DNA of 64,000 nt, taken from positions 1,922,001-1,986,000 of the forward strand of contig NW_027478398.1 of NCBI RefSeq assembly GCF_051014685.1, in the 5' to 3' direction. This DNA is from Ptiloglossa arizonensis. Lineage: Eukaryota > Arthropoda > Insecta > Hymenoptera > Colletidae. The notes below the pieces were generated by a model. It searched no databases. It saw only the letters and a list, made by a program, of their open reading frames with translations, and had not been told where the DNA came from. A program made the translations under genes and the position numbers. Shown piece after piece: positions 12,100 to 24,317 of the stretch (its first letter is position 1; each line of letters begins with the position of its first letter).

Positions 12100-13060
12100 G
12101 ATGCAATAGGAAATTCTCGAGTTCGTCAATCCGTTCGAGAGATATGGGAGTTTGAAGTTAAGGAATCCTTGAGAAATCTTCAAAATTTTCGTAAATCTGA
12201 TACTCGAAACCAATAACTACAATGGCCTAGGGGAAAAATACACATACCGTTGTAATCGGGCGAGTTTCTACTTTCAGATGCAATAGCAATTTCTCGAGTT
12301 CGTCAATCCGTTCGCGAGATAAGACAGTTTGAAGTTAAGGAATTGTAGAGAAACCATCAAAATTTTCGCTGGTCTGATACTCGAAACCAATAACTGGAAT
12401 GGACTAGGGGAAAAATACACATACCGTTGTAATCGGGAGAGTCTCTACTTTCAGATGCAACAGAAATTTTTCGGATTCGTCAATCCGTTCGCGAGATATG
12501 GGGTTTGAAGTTAAGGAATGCTTGAGAAACCATCAAAATTTTCGCAAGTCTGACACGCGAAACCAATAACTACAATGGCCTAGGGGAAAAATACACATAC
12601 CTTTGTAATCGGGCGAGTTTCCACTTTCAAATGCAACCGGAAGTTCTCGAGTTCGTCAATCCGTTCGCGAGATATGGGAGTTTGAAGTTAAGGAGTGGTT
12701 GAGAAACCATCAGAATTTTCGCAAGTCTGATATTCGAGACCAATGACTACTATGGCCTAGGGCAAAAATACACATACCGTTGTAATCGGGCGAGTTTCTG
12801 CTTTCAGATGCAATAGGAAATTCTCGAGTTCGTCAATCCGTTCGAGAGATATGGGAGTTTGAAGTTAAGGAATCCTTGAGAAATCATCAAAATTTTCGTA
12901 AATCTGATACTCGAAACCAATAACTACAATGGCCTAGGGGAAAAATACACATACCGTTGTAATCGGGCGAGTTTCTACTTTCAGATGCAACAGCAATTTC
13001 TCGAGTTCGTCAATCCGTTCGCGAGATAAGACAGTTTGAAGTTAAGGAATTGTTGAGAAA
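12100..13060 (+). repeat. Four-monomer repeat (707 bp)
   Basis: The series AATCCTTGAGAAATC, TTCGTAAATCTG, AGCAATTTCTCGAG, GATAAGACAGTTTG occurs at about 12160-12345 and again at about 12870-13050, four monomers later. GATAAGACAG, in place of GATATGGGAG, is an early instance of a change that is frequent in the next region. Confidence 0.8.
12391..12611 (+). repeat. Marked monomer pair, copy 2
   Basis: This is the partner of 9560-9780, with the same deletion and the same GACACGCG change. To the left the sequence differs from the first copy (ATGGACTAGG instead of ATGGCCTAGG), which places an exchange point close by. Confidence 0.82.
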
Positions 13061-13740
13061 CCATAAAAATTTTCGCTGGTCTGATACTCGAAACCAATAA
13101 CTGGAATGGACTAGGGGAAAAGTACACACACCATTGTAATCGGGCGAGTTTCTACTTTCAGATGCAACAGGAGTTTCTCGAGTTCGTCAATCCGTTCGCG
13201 AGATATGGGAGTTAGAAGTTAAGGAATGGTTGAGAAACCATCAAAATTTTCGCGAGTCTGATACTCGAAACCAATAACTACTATAGCCTAGGGCAAAAAT
13301 ACACATACCGTTGTAATCGGGCGAGTTTCTGCTTTGAGATGCAACAGGAATTTCTCGAGTTCGTTGATCCTTTCGCGAGATATGGGAATTTGAAGTTAAG
13401 GAATCATCTGATACCCAAAACCAATAATTAGAATGGCCTAGGGGAAAAGTACACACACCATTGTAATAGGGCGAGTTTCTACTTTCAGATGCAACAGGAG
13501 TTTCTCGAGTTCGTCAATCCGTTCGCGAGATATGGGAGTTAGAATTTAAGGAATGGTTGAGAAACCATCAAAATTTTCGCAAGTCTGATACTCGAAACCA
13601 ATAACTACTATTACCTAGGGCAAAAATACATATACCGTTGTAATCGGGCGAGTTTCTGCATTCAGATGCAACAGGAATTTCTCGAGTTCGTCAACCCGTT
13701 CGCGAGATATGGGAGTTTGAAGTTAAGGAATGGTTGAGAA
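13060..13740 (+). repeat. Dimer-related monomers with a deleted unit
   Basis: Monomers with CAGGAGTTTCTCGAG and GGGAGTTAGAA recur about 354 bp apart (near 13166 and 13493). Between them, near 13400, a monomer runs from AAGTTAAGGAATC straight into ATCTGATACCC. The dyad and AAAATTTT are missing, which is an internal deletion of about 30 bp and the clearest shortened monomer in the left half. Confidence 0.75.
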
Positions 13741-14000
13741 ACCATCAAAATTTTCGCAAGTCTGATACTCGAAGCCAATAACTGGAATGGCCTAGGGGAA
13801 AAGTACACACACCATTGTAATCGGGCGAGTTTCCACTTTCAGATGCAACAGGAATTTCTCGAGTTCGCCAATCCGTTCGCGAGGTATGGGAGTTTGAAGT
13901 TAAGGAATCGTTGAGAAACCATCCAAATTTTCGCAAGTCTGATACTAGAAACCAATAACTACTATTGCCTAGGGCAAAATTACACACACCATTGTAATGG
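13740..14000 (+). repeat. Five-monomer-spaced duplicate, copy 1 (partner 14625-14880)
   Basis: The segment with CTCGAAGCCAATAACTGG and GAGTTCGCCAATCCG is repeated 884 bp downstream. The reverse-strand open frames at 13745-13987 and 14629-14871 are near-identical copies of one repeat segment, not genes. Confidence 0.82.
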
Positions 14001-14039
14001 GGCGAGTTTCTAGTTTCAGACGCAACAGGAATTTCTCGA

Positions 14040-16770
14040 GTTCGTCAATCCGTTCGCGAGACAAGACAGTTTGAAGTTAAGGAATCGTTGAGAAACCATC
14101 AAAATTTTCTCAAGTCTGATACTCGAAACCAATAACAACAAAGGCCTAGGGGAAAAATACACATAGCTTTGTAATCGGGCGAGTTTCTACTTTCAGATGC
14201 AACAGGAATTTCTCGAGTTCGTCAATCCGTTCGCGAGATATCGGAGTTTAAACTTAAGGAATGGTTGAGAAACCATTAAAAATTTCACAATTCTGATGCT
14301 GGATAGGAATAACTAGAATGGCCTAGGGCAAAAATACACATACCATTGTAATCGGGCGAGATTCTGCTTTCAGATGCAACAGGAATTTCTCGAGTTCGTC
14401 AATCCGTTCGCGAGATGTGGGAGTTCGAAGTTAAGGAATGGTTGAGAAACCACCAAATTTTCGCAAGTCTGATACTCGAAACCAATACCTGGAATAGCCT
14501 AGGGGAAAAGTACACACACCGTTGTAATCGGGCGAGTTTCTACTTTCAGATGCAACGGGAATTTCTCCAGTTAGTCAATCCGTTCGCGAGATGTGGGAGT
14601 TTGAAGTTAAGGAATGGTTGAGAAACCATCAAAATTTTCGCAAGTCTGATACTCGAAGCCAATAACTGGAATGGCCTAGGGGAAAAGTACACACACCATT
14701 GTAATCGGGCGAGTTTCCACTTTCAGATGCAACAGGAATTTCTCGAGTTCGCCAATCCGTTCGCGAGGTATGGGAGTTTGAAGTTAAGGAATCGTTGAGA
14801 AACCATCCAAATTTTCGCGAGTCTGATACCCGAAACCAATAACTGGAATGGCCTAGGGTAAAAATACACATACCTTTGTAATCGGGCGAGTTTCTACTTT
14901 CAGATGCAACAGGAGTTTCTCGAGTTCGTCAATCCGTTCGCGAGATATGGGAGTTAGAATTTAAGGAATGGTTGAGAAACCATCAAAATTTTCGCAAGTC
15001 TGATACTCGAAACCAATAACTACTATTACCTAGGGCAAAAATACATATACCGTTGTAATCGGGCGAGTTTCTGCATTCAGATGCAACAGGAATTTCTCGA
15101 GTTCGTCAATCCGTTCGCGAGATAAGACAGTTTGAAGTTAAGGAATCGTTGAGAAACCATCAAAATTTTCTCAAGTCTGATACTCGAAACCAATAACAAC
15201 AAAGGCCTAGGGGAAAAATACACATAGCTTTGTAATCGGGCGAGTTTCTACTTTCAGATGCAACAGGAATTTCTCGAGTTCGTCAATCCGTTCGCGAGAT
15301 ATCGGAGTTTAAACTTAAGGAATGGTTGAGAAACCATTAAAAATTTCACAATTCTGATGCTGGATAGGAATAACTAGAATGGCCTAGGGCAAAAATACAC
15401 ATACCATTGTAATCGGGCGAGATTCTGCTTTCAGATGCAACAGGAATTTCTCGAGTTCGTCAATACGTTCGCGAGATGTGGGAGTTCGAAGTTAAGGAAT
15501 GGTTGAGAAACCACCAAATTTTCGCAAGTCTGATACTCGAAACCAATACCTGGAATAGCCTAGGGGAAAAGTACACACACCGTTGTAATCGGGCGAGTTT
15601 CTACTTTCAGATGCAACGGGAATTTCTCCAGTTAGTCAATCCGTTCGCGAGATGTGGGAGTTTGAAGTTAAGAAATGGTTGAGAAACCATCAAAATTTTC
15701 GCAAGTCTGATACTCGAAAACAATAACTACTATGGCCTAGGGCAAAAATACACATACCATTGTAATCGGGCGAGTTTCTGCTTTCAGATGCAACAGGAAT
15801 TTCTCGAGATCGTCAATCCGTTTGCGGGATAAGAGAGTTTGAAATTAAGGAATGGTAGAGAAACCATCCAAATTTTCGCAAGTCTGATACCCGAAACCAA
15901 TAACTGGAATGGCCTAGGGTAAAAATACACATACCTTTGTAATCGGGCGAGTTTCTACTTTCAGATGCAACAGGAATTTTTCGAGTTCGTCAATCCGTTC
16001 GCGAGATATTGGAGTTTGAAGTTAAGGAATGATTGAGAAACCATCAAAATTTTCGCAAGTCTGATACTAGAAACCAATAACTACTATTGCCTAGGGCAAA
16101 ATTACACACACCATTGTAATGGGGAGAGTTTCTAGTTTCAGATGCAACAGGAATTTCTCGAGTTCGTCAATCCGTTCGCGAGACAAGACAGTTTGAAGTT
16201 AAGGAATCGTTGAGAAACCATCAAAATTTTCTCAAGTCTGATACTCGAAACCAATAACAACAAAGGCCTAGGGGAAAAATACACATAGCTTTGTAATCGG
16301 GCGAGTTTCTACTTTCAGATGCAACAGGAATTTCTCGAGTTCGTCAATCCGTTCGCGAGATATCGGAGTTTAAACTTAAGGAATGGTTGAGAAACCATTA
16401 AAAATTTCACAATTCTGATGCTGGATAGGAATAACTAGAATGGCCTAGGGCAAAAATACACATACCATTGTAATCGGGCGAGATTCTGCTTTCAGATGCA
16501 ACAGGAATTTCTCGAGTTCGTCAATCCGTTCGCGAGATGTGGGAGTTCGAAGTTAAGGAATGGTTGAGAAACCACCAAATTTTCGCAAGTCTGATACTCG
16601 AAACCAATACCTGGAATAGCCTAGGGGAAAAGTACACACACCGTTGTAATCGGGCGAGTTTCTACTTTCAGATGCAACGGGAATTTCTCCAGTTAGTCAA
16701 TCCGTTCGCGAGATGTGGGAGTTTGAAGTTAAGGAATGGTTGAGAAACCATCAAAATTTTCGCAAGTCTG
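14040..16770 (+). repeat. Six-monomer HOR (1,061 bp), about 2.6 cycles
   Basis: The marker AAGACAGTTTGAAG lies at 14063, 15124 and 16185, exactly 1,061 bp apart. A strongly changed monomer (AATTTCACAATTCTGATG, then CTGGATAGGAATAAC) lies at 14281, 15342 and 16403 with the same spacing. GATGTGGGAGTTCGAAG follows at 14415, 15476 and 16537. The cycles differ in the segment after about 14625, where cycle 1 carries a copy of 13740-14000. Confidence 0.88.
14625..14880 (+). repeat. Five-monomer-spaced duplicate, copy 2
   Basis: This matches 13740-14000 at 884 bp. It sits inside the first cycle of the six-monomer HOR in place of the segment found at the same point of the second cycle (15690 on), so it looks like a replacement by exchange between registers. 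Confidence 0.8.
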
Positions 16771-16993
16771 GTACTCGAAACCTATAACTACTATGGCCTA
16801 GGGCAAAAATACACTTACCATTGTAATCGGGCGAGTTTCTACTTTCAGATGCAACAGGAATTTCTCGAGTTCGTCAATCCGTTCGCGAGATATGGGAGTT
16901 ATACGTTAAGGAACGTTTGAGAAACCATCAAAATTTTCGCAAATCTGATACACGAAATCAATAACTACAATGTCCTAGGGGAAAACGACACAG

Positions 16994-17009
16994 ACCGTTG
17001 TAAACGGGC
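16994..17009 (+). promoter_or_regulatory. CENP-B-box-like site, best form, copy 1
   Basis: ACCGTTGTAAACGGGC agrees with the mammalian CENP-B box (TTCGTTGGAARCGGGA) at 12 of 16 positions and at 7 of its 9 core positions (CG, A and CGGG are kept; the first two T are not). Whether any protein of this organism binds it is unknown. A chance match is possible because only one 177-bp motif was searched by eye. Confidence 0.4.
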
Positions 17010-17214
17010 GAGTTTCTGCTTTCAGATGCAACAGTTAAAATCTCGAGTTCGTCTATCCGTTCGCGAGATATGGTAGTTTGAAGTTAAGGAATGGTTGAGA
17101 AACCATGAAAACTCTCGCAAGTCTGATACTCGAAACCAATAACTGGAATGGCCCAGGGGAAAAGTACACACACCATAGCAATCGGGCGAGCTTCTACTTT
17201 CAGATGAAACAGGA

Positions 17215-17248
17215 ATATCTCGAGTTCGTCAATCCGTTCGCGAGATAT
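17215..17248. other. Variant-specific 8-bp inverted repeat
   Basis: In monomers with GGAATATCTCGAG instead of GGAATTTCTCGAG, the arm ATATCTCG (17215-17222) is the exact reverse complement of CGAGATAT (17241-17248), with an 18-bp spacer. Other monomers keep only the inner five pairs (TCTCG/CGAGA). A second instance is 28185-28218. Confidence 0.75.
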
Positions 17249-18394
17249 GGGGTTTGAAGTTAAGGAATGGTTGAGAAACCATCAAAATTTTCGCAAGTCT
17301 GATACTCGAAACCAATAACTACTATGGCCTAGGGCAAAAATACACTTACCATTGTAATCGGGCGAGTTTCTACTTTCAGATGCAACAGGAATTTCTCGAG
17401 TTCGTCAATCCGTTCGCGAGATATGGGAGTTAGACCTTAAGGAACGGTTGAGAAACCATCAAAATTTTCGCAAGTCTGATACTCGAAACCAATAACTACA
17501 ATGACCTAGGGGAAAAAGACACTGACCGTTGTAATCGGGCGAGTATCTGCTTTCAGATGCAACAGGAACTTCTCGAGTTCGTCAATCCGTTCGCGAGATA
17601 TGGGAGTTTGAAGTTAAGGAATGGTTGAGAAACCATCAAAATTTTCGCAAGTTTGATACTCGAAACCAATAACTGGAATGGCCTAGGAGAAAAGTACACA
17701 CAACTTTGTAATCGGGCGAGTTTCTACTTCCAGATGCAACAGGAATTTCTCGAGTTCGTCAATCCGGTCGCGAGATATGGGAGTTAGAAGTTAAGGAACG
17801 GTTGAGAAACCATCAAAATTTTCGCAATTCTGATACTCGAAACCAATAACTGGAATGGCCTAGGGGAAAAAAATACACACCATTGTAATCGGGCGAGTTT
17901 CTACTTTCAGATGCAACAGGAATTTCTCGAGTTCGTCAATCCATTCGCGGAATATGGGAGTTTGAAGTTAAGGAATGGTCGAGAAACCATCAAAATTTTC
18001 GCAATTCTGATACTCGAAACCAATAACCGGAATGGCCTAGGGGAAAAGAACACACACCATTGTAATCGGGCGATTTTCTACTTTCAGATGCAACAGAAAT
18101 TTTTCGGATTCGTCAATCCGTTCGCGAAATATCGGAGTTTGGAGTTAAGAGACGTTTGAGAAACCATCAAAATTTTCGCAATTCTGATGCTAGAAACGAA
18201 TAACTGGAATGGCCTAGGGGAAAAGAACACATACCTTTGTAATCGGGAGAGTTTCTACTTTCAGATGCAACAGAAATTTTTCGGATTCGTCAATCCGTTC
18301 GCGAAATATCGGAGTTTGGAGTTAAGAGATGGTTGAGAAACCATCAAAATTTTCGCAATTCTGATGCTAGAAACGAATAACTGGAATGGCCTAG

Positions 18395-20390
18395 GGTAAA
18401 AATACACATACCTTTGTAATCGGGCGAGTTTCTACTTTCAGATGCAACAGGAATTTCTCGAGTTCGTCAATCCGTTCGCGAGATGTGGGAGTTCGAAGTT
18501 AAGGAATGGTTGAGAAACCACCAAATTTTCGCAAGTCTGATACTCGAAACCAATACCTGGAATAGCCTAGGGGAAAAGTACACACACCGTTGTAATCGGG
18601 CGAGTTTCTACTTTCAGATGCAACGGGAATTTCTCCAGTTAGTCAATCCGTTCGCGAGATGTGGGAGTTTGAAGTTAAGGAATGGTAGAGAAACCATCAA
18701 AATTTTCGCAAGTCTGATACTCGAAACCAATAACTACTATGGCCTAGGGCAAAAATACACATACCATTGTAATCGGGCGAGTTTCTAGTTTCAGATGCAA
18801 CAGGAATTTCTCGAGTTCGTCAATCCGTTCGCGAGACAAGACAGTTTGAAGTTAAGGAATCGTTGAGAAACCATCAAAATTTTCTCAAGTCTGATACTCG
18901 AAACCAATAACAACAAAGGCCTAGGGGAAAAATACACATAGCTTTGTAATCGGGCGAGTTTCTACTTTCAGATGCAACAGGAATTTCTCGAGTTCGTCAA
19001 TCCGTTCGCGAGATATCGGAGTTTAAACTTAAGGAATGGTTGAGAAACCATTAAAAATTTCACAATTCTGATGCTGGATAGGAATAACTAGAATGGCCTA
19101 GGGCAAAAATACACATACCATTGTAATCGGGCGAGATTCTGCTTTCAGATGCAACAGGAATTTCTCGAGTTCGTCAATCCGTTCGCGAGATGTGGGAGTT
19201 CGAAGTTAAGGAATGGTTGAGAAACCACCAAATTTTCGCAAGTCTGATACTCGAAACCAATACCTGGAATAGCCTAGGGGAAAAGTACACACACCTTTGT
19301 AATCGGGCGAGTTTCTACTTTCAGATGCAACGGGAATTTCTCCAGTTAGTCAATCCGTTCGCGAGATGTGGGAGTTTGAAGTTAAGGAATGGTTGAGAAA
19401 CAATCAAAATTTTCGCAAGTCTGATACTCGAAACCAATAACTACTATGGCCTAGGGCAAAAATACACATACCATTGTAATCGGGCGAGTTTCTGCATTCA
19501 GATGCAACAGGAATTTCTCGAGATCGTCAATCCGTTTGCGGGATAAGAGAGTTTGAAATTAAGGAATGGTAGAGAAACCATCCAAATTTTCGCAAGTCTG
19601 ATACCCGAAACCAATAACTGGAATGGCCTAGGGTAAAAATACACATACCTTTGTAATCGGGCGAGTCTCTACTTTCAGATGCAACAGGAATTTCTCGAGT
19701 TCGTCAATCCGTTCGCGAGATATTGGAGTTTGAAGTTAAGGAATGATTGAGAAACCATCAAAATTTTCGCAAGTCTGATACTAGAAACCAATAACTACTA
19801 TTGCCTAGGGCAAAAATACACACACCATTGTAATGGGGCGAGTTTCTAGTTTCAGATGCAACAGGAATTTCTCGAGTTCGTCAATCCGTTCGCGAGATAA
19901 GACAGTTTGAAGTTAAGGAATCGTTGAGAAACCATCAAAATTTTCTCAAGTCTGATACTCGAAACCAATAACAACAAAGGCCTAGGGGAAAAATACACAT
20001 AGCTTTGTAATCGGGCGAGTTTCTACTTTCAGATGCAACAGGAATTTCTCGAGTTCGTCAATCCGTTCGCGAGATATCGGAGTTTAAACTTAAGGAATGG
20101 TTGAGAAACCATTAAAAATTTCACAATTCTGATGCTGGATAGGAATAACTAGAATGGCCTAGGGCAAAAATACACATACCATTGTAATCGGGCGAGATTC
20201 TGCTTTCAGATGCAACGGGAATTTCTCCAGTTAGTCAATCCGTTCGCGAGATGTGGGAGTTTGAAGTTAAGGAATGGTTGAGAAACCATCAAAATTTTCG
20301 CAAGTCTGATACTCGAAACCAATAACTACTATGGCCTAGGGCAAAAATACACATACCATTGTAATCGGGCGAGTTTCTGCATTCAGATGC
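18395..20390 (+). repeat. Rearranged six-monomer HOR segment
   Basis: The divergent marker monomer is at 19056 and 20117 (1,061 bp apart), so the six-monomer register returns after block 16771-18395. GATGTGGGAGTTCGAAG is at 18483 and 19190, only 707 bp apart. Monomers with ATCGTCAATCCGTTTGCGGG and GGATAAGAGAG occur near 19525. A 101-codon open frame at 18483-18788 runs through nearly two monomers and is not a gene. Confidence 0.82.
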
Positions 20391-21840
20391 AACAGGAATT
20401 TCTCGAGTTCGTCAATCCGTTCGCGAGATGTGGGAGTTCGAAGTTAAGGAATGGTTGAGAAACCACCAAATTTTCGCAAGTCTGATACTCGAAACCAATA
20501 CCTGGAATAGCCTAGGGGAAAAGTACACACACCGTTGTAATCGGGCGAGTTTCTATTTTCAGATGCAACGGGAATTTCTCCAGTTAGTCAATCCGTTCGC
20601 GAGATGTGGGAGTTTGAAGTTAAGGAATGGTTGAGAAACCATCAAAATTTTCGCAAGTCTGATACTAGAAACCAATATCTACTATTGCCTAGAGCAAAAA
20701 TACCCATACCGTTGTAATGGGGCGAGTTTCTGCTTTCAGATGCAACAAGAATTTCTCGAGATCGTCAATCCGTTTGCGGGATAAGAGAGTTTGAAATTAA
20801 GGAATGGTAGAGAAACCATCAAAATTTTCGCAATTCTGATACTAGAAACCAATATCTACTATTGCCTAGAGCAAAAATACCCATACCGTTGTAATGGGGC
20901 GAGTTTCTGCTTTCAGATGCAACAGGAATTTCTCGAGTTCGTCAATCCGTTTGCGGGATATGGGAGTTTGAAGTTAAGGAATGGTTGAGAAACCATCAAA
21001 ATTTTCGCAAGTCTGGTACTCGAAACCAATAACTACTATGGCCTAGGGCAAAAATACACTTACCATTGTAATCGGGCGAGTTTCTACTTTCAGATGCAAC
21101 AGGAATTTCTCGAGTTCGTCAATCCGTTCGCGAGATATGGGAGTTACACGTTAAGGAACGTTTGAGAAACCATCAAAATTTTCGCAAATCTGATACTCGA
21201 AATCAATAACTACAATGTCCTAGGGGAAAAAGACACAGACCGTTGTAAACGGGCGAGTTTCTGCTTTCAGATGCAACAGTTAAAATCTCGAGTTCGTCTA
21301 TCCGTTCGCGAGATATGGTAGTTTGAAGTTAAGGAATGGTTGAGAAACCATGAAAACTTTCGCAAGTCTGATACTCGAAACCAATAACTGGAATGGCCCA
21401 GGGGAAAAGAACACACACCATAGCAATCGGGCGAGCTTCTACTTTCAGATGAAACAGGAATATCTCGAGTTCGTCAATCCGTTCGCGAGATATGGGGGTT
21501 TGAAGTTAAGGAATGGTTGAGAAACCATCAAAATTTTCGCAAGTCTGATACTCGAAACCAATAACTACTATGGCCTAGGGCAAAAATACACTTACCATTG
21601 TAATCGGGCGAGTTTCTACTTTCAGATGCAACAGGAATTTCTCGAGTTCGTCAATCCGTTCGCGAGATATGGGAGTTAGACCTTAAGGAACGGTTGAGAA
21701 ACCATCAAAATTTTCGCAAGTCTGATACTCGAAACCAATAACTACAATGACCTAGGGGAAAAAGACACTGACCGTTGTAATCGGGCGAGTATCTGCTTTC
21801 AGATGCAACAGGAATTTCTCGAGTTCGTCAATCCGTTCGC
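20390..21840 (+). repeat. Eight-monomer block, copy 1 (partner 22867-24317)
   Basis: Landmarks at 20428, 20791 and 21016 recur at 22905, 23268 and 23493, each 2,477 bp away (14 monomers). Differences by eye are few, such as GGTTGG for GGTTGA near 23819 and TCTGTTACTCG for TCTGATACTCG near 23848. The match stops at 21841, where this copy switches to GATGTGGGAGTTCG. Confidence 0.87.
21239..21254 (+). promoter_or_regulatory. CENP-B-box-like site, best form, copy 2
   Basis: This is the same 16 bases as at 16994, inherited through the block copy. It is not independent evidence for function. Confidence 0.4.
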
Positions 21841-22866
21841 GAGATGTGGGAGTTCGAAGTTAAGGAATGGTTGAGAAACCACCAAATTTTCGCAAGTCTG
21901 ATACTCGAAACCAATACCTGGAATAGCCTAGGGGAAAAGTACACACACCGTTGTAATCGGGCGAGTTTCTACTTTCAGATGCAACGGGAATTTCTGCAGT
22001 TAGTCAATCCGTTCGCGAGATGTGGGAGTTTGAAGTTAAGGAATGGTTGAGAAACCATCAAAATTTTCGCAAGTCTGATACTCGAAACCAATAACTACTA
22101 TGGCCTATGGCAAAAATACACATACCATTGTAATCGGGCGAGTTTCTGCATTCAGATGCAACAGGAATTTCTCGAGATCGTCAATCCGTTTGCGGGATAA
22201 GAGAGTTTGAAATTAAGGAATGGTAGAGAAACCATCCAAATTTTCGGAAGTCTGATACCCGAAACCAATAACTGGAATGGCCTAGGGTAAAAATACACAT
22301 ACCTTTGTAATCGGGCGAGTCTCTACTTTCAGATGCAACAGGAATTTCTCGAGTTCGTCAATCCGTTCGCGAGATATTGGAGTTTGAAGTTAAGGAATGA
22401 TTGAGAAACCATCAAAATTTTCGCAAGTCTGATACTAGAAACCAATAACTACTATTGCCTAGGGCAAAAATACACACACCATTGTAATGGGGCGAGTTTC
22501 TAGTTTCAGATGCAACAGGAATTTCTCGAGTTCGTCAATCCGTTCGCGAGATAAGACAGTTTGAAGTTAAGGAATCGTTGAGAAACCATCAAAATTTTCT
22601 CAAGTCTGATACTCGAAACCAATAACAACAAACGCCTAGGGGAAAAATACACATAGCTTTGTAATCGGGCGAGTTTCTACTTTCAGATGCAACAGGAATT
22701 TCTCGAGTTCGTCAATCCGTTCGCGAGATATCCGAGTTTAAACTTAAGGAATGGTTGAGAAACCATTAAAAATTTCACAATTCTGATGCTGGATAGGAAT
22801 AACTAGAATGGCCTAGGGCAAAAATACACATACCATTGTTATCGGGCGAGATTCTGCTTTCAGATG
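21841..22866 (+). repeat. Copy of 19187-20212 at 2,654 bp
   Basis: The segment repeats the earlier six-monomer HOR at 15 monomers. GATGTGGGAGTTCG at 21844 matches 19190, and the divergent marker at 22771 matches 20117. Small private changes are seen, such as TTTCTGCAGTTAG near 21992 and AACGCCTAGG near 22631. Confidence 0.84.
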
Positions 22867-24317
22867 CAACAGGAATTTCTCGAGTTCGTCAATCCGTTCG
22901 CGAGATGTGGGAGTTCGAAGTTAAGGAATGGTTGAGAAACCACCAAATTTTCGCAAGTCTGATACTCGAAACCAATACCTGGAATAGCCTAGGGGAAAAG
23001 TACACACACCGTTGTAATCGGGCGAGTTTCTATTTTCAGATGCAACGGGAATTTCTCCAGTTAGTCAATCCGTTCGCGAGATGTGGGAGTTTGAAGTTAA
23101 GGAATGGTTGAGAAACCATCAAAATTTTCGCAAGTCTGATACTAGAAACCAATATCTACTATTGCCTAGAGCAAAAATACCCATACCGTTGTAATGGGGC
23201 GAGTTTCTGCTTTCAGATGCAACAGGAATTTCTCGAGATCGTCAATCCGTTTGCGGGATAAGAGAGTTTGAAATTAAGGAATGGTAGAGAAACCATCAAA
23301 ATTTTCGCAATTCTGATACTAGAAACCAATATCTACTATTGCCTAGAGCAAAAATACCCATACCGTTGTAATGGGGCGAGTTTCTGCTTTCAGATGCAAC
23401 AGGAATTTCTCGAGTTCGTCAATCCGTTTGCGGGATATGGGAGTTTGAAGTTAAGGAATGGTTGAGAAACCATCAAAATTTTCGCAAGTCTGGTACTCGA
23501 AACCAATAACTACTATGGCCTAGGGCAAAAATACACTTACCATTGTAATCGGGCGAGTTTCTACTTTCAGATGCAACAGGAATTTCTCGAGTTCGTCAAT
23601 CCGTTCGCGAGATATGGGAGTTACACGTTAAGGAACGTTTGAGAAACCATCAAAATTTTCGCAAATCTGATACTCGAAATCAATAACTACAATGTCCTAG
23701 GGGAAAAAGACACAGACCGTTGTAAACGGGCGAGTTTCTGCTTTCAGATGCAACAGTTAAAATCTCGAGTTCGTCTATCCGTTCGCGAGATATGGTAGTT
23801 TGAAGTTAAGGAATGGTTGGGAAACCATGAAAACTTTCGCAAGTCTGTTACTCGAAACCAATAACTGGAATGGCCCAGGGGAAAAGAACACACACCATAG
23901 CAATCGGGCGAGCTTCTACTTTCAGATGAAACAGGAATATCTCGAGTTCGTCAATCCGTTCGCGAGATATGGGGGTTTGAAGTTAAGGAATGGTTGAGAA
24001 ACCATCAAAATTTTTGCAAGTCTGATACTCGAAACCAATAACTACTATGGCCTAGGGCAAAAATACACTTACCATTGTAATCGGGCGAGTTTCTACTTTC
24101 AGATGCAACAGGAATTTCTCGAGTTCGTCAATCCGTTCGCGAGATATGGGAGTTAGACCTTAAGGAACGGTTGAGAAACCATCAAAATTTTCGCAAGTCT
24201 GATACTCGAAACCAATAACTACAATGACCTAGGGGAAAAAGACACTGACCGTTGTAATCGGGCGAGTATCTGCTTTCAGATGCAACAGGAACTTCTCGAG
24301 TTCGTCAATCCGTTCGC
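22867..24317 (+). repeat. Eight-monomer block, copy 2
   Basis: This is the partner of 20390-21840 at 2,477 bp. Unlike the first copy, it continues past 24317 into the series also seen at 17600-18395, so it preserves a longer ancestral order. Confidence 0.86.

Larger units (their letters stand above)
16771..18395 (+). repeat. Nine-monomer block, copy 1 (partner 23493-25110)
   Basis: The block begins with GTACTCGAAACC and holds monomers with ACACTTACC, AATGTCCTAGG, GTAAACGGGCGAG, GATGAAACAGGAATATC and AGAAATTTTTCGGATTCG. The same series follows at 6,722-6,723 bp. The single-base change in offset comes from one missing G near 17250 (GATATGGGGTT versus GATATGGGGGTT). The first part also recurs at 21016. 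Confidence 0.85.

Noticed and set aside
14040..14060. Inversion of part of the array.
   Set aside because: Landmarks such as CCTAGG and CTCGAG are self-complementary and can mislead, but the direction-bearing strings (TTTCAGATGCA, GTTAAGGAATGG) keep the same orientation throughout.
18483..18788. Repeated proteins with MWEFEVKEWLRN as a gene family.
   Set aside because: The ATG arises from GATATGGGAG becoming GATGTGGGAG in copied monomers of the six-monomer HOR; a shift in one repeat, not coding selection, explains the identical sequences.
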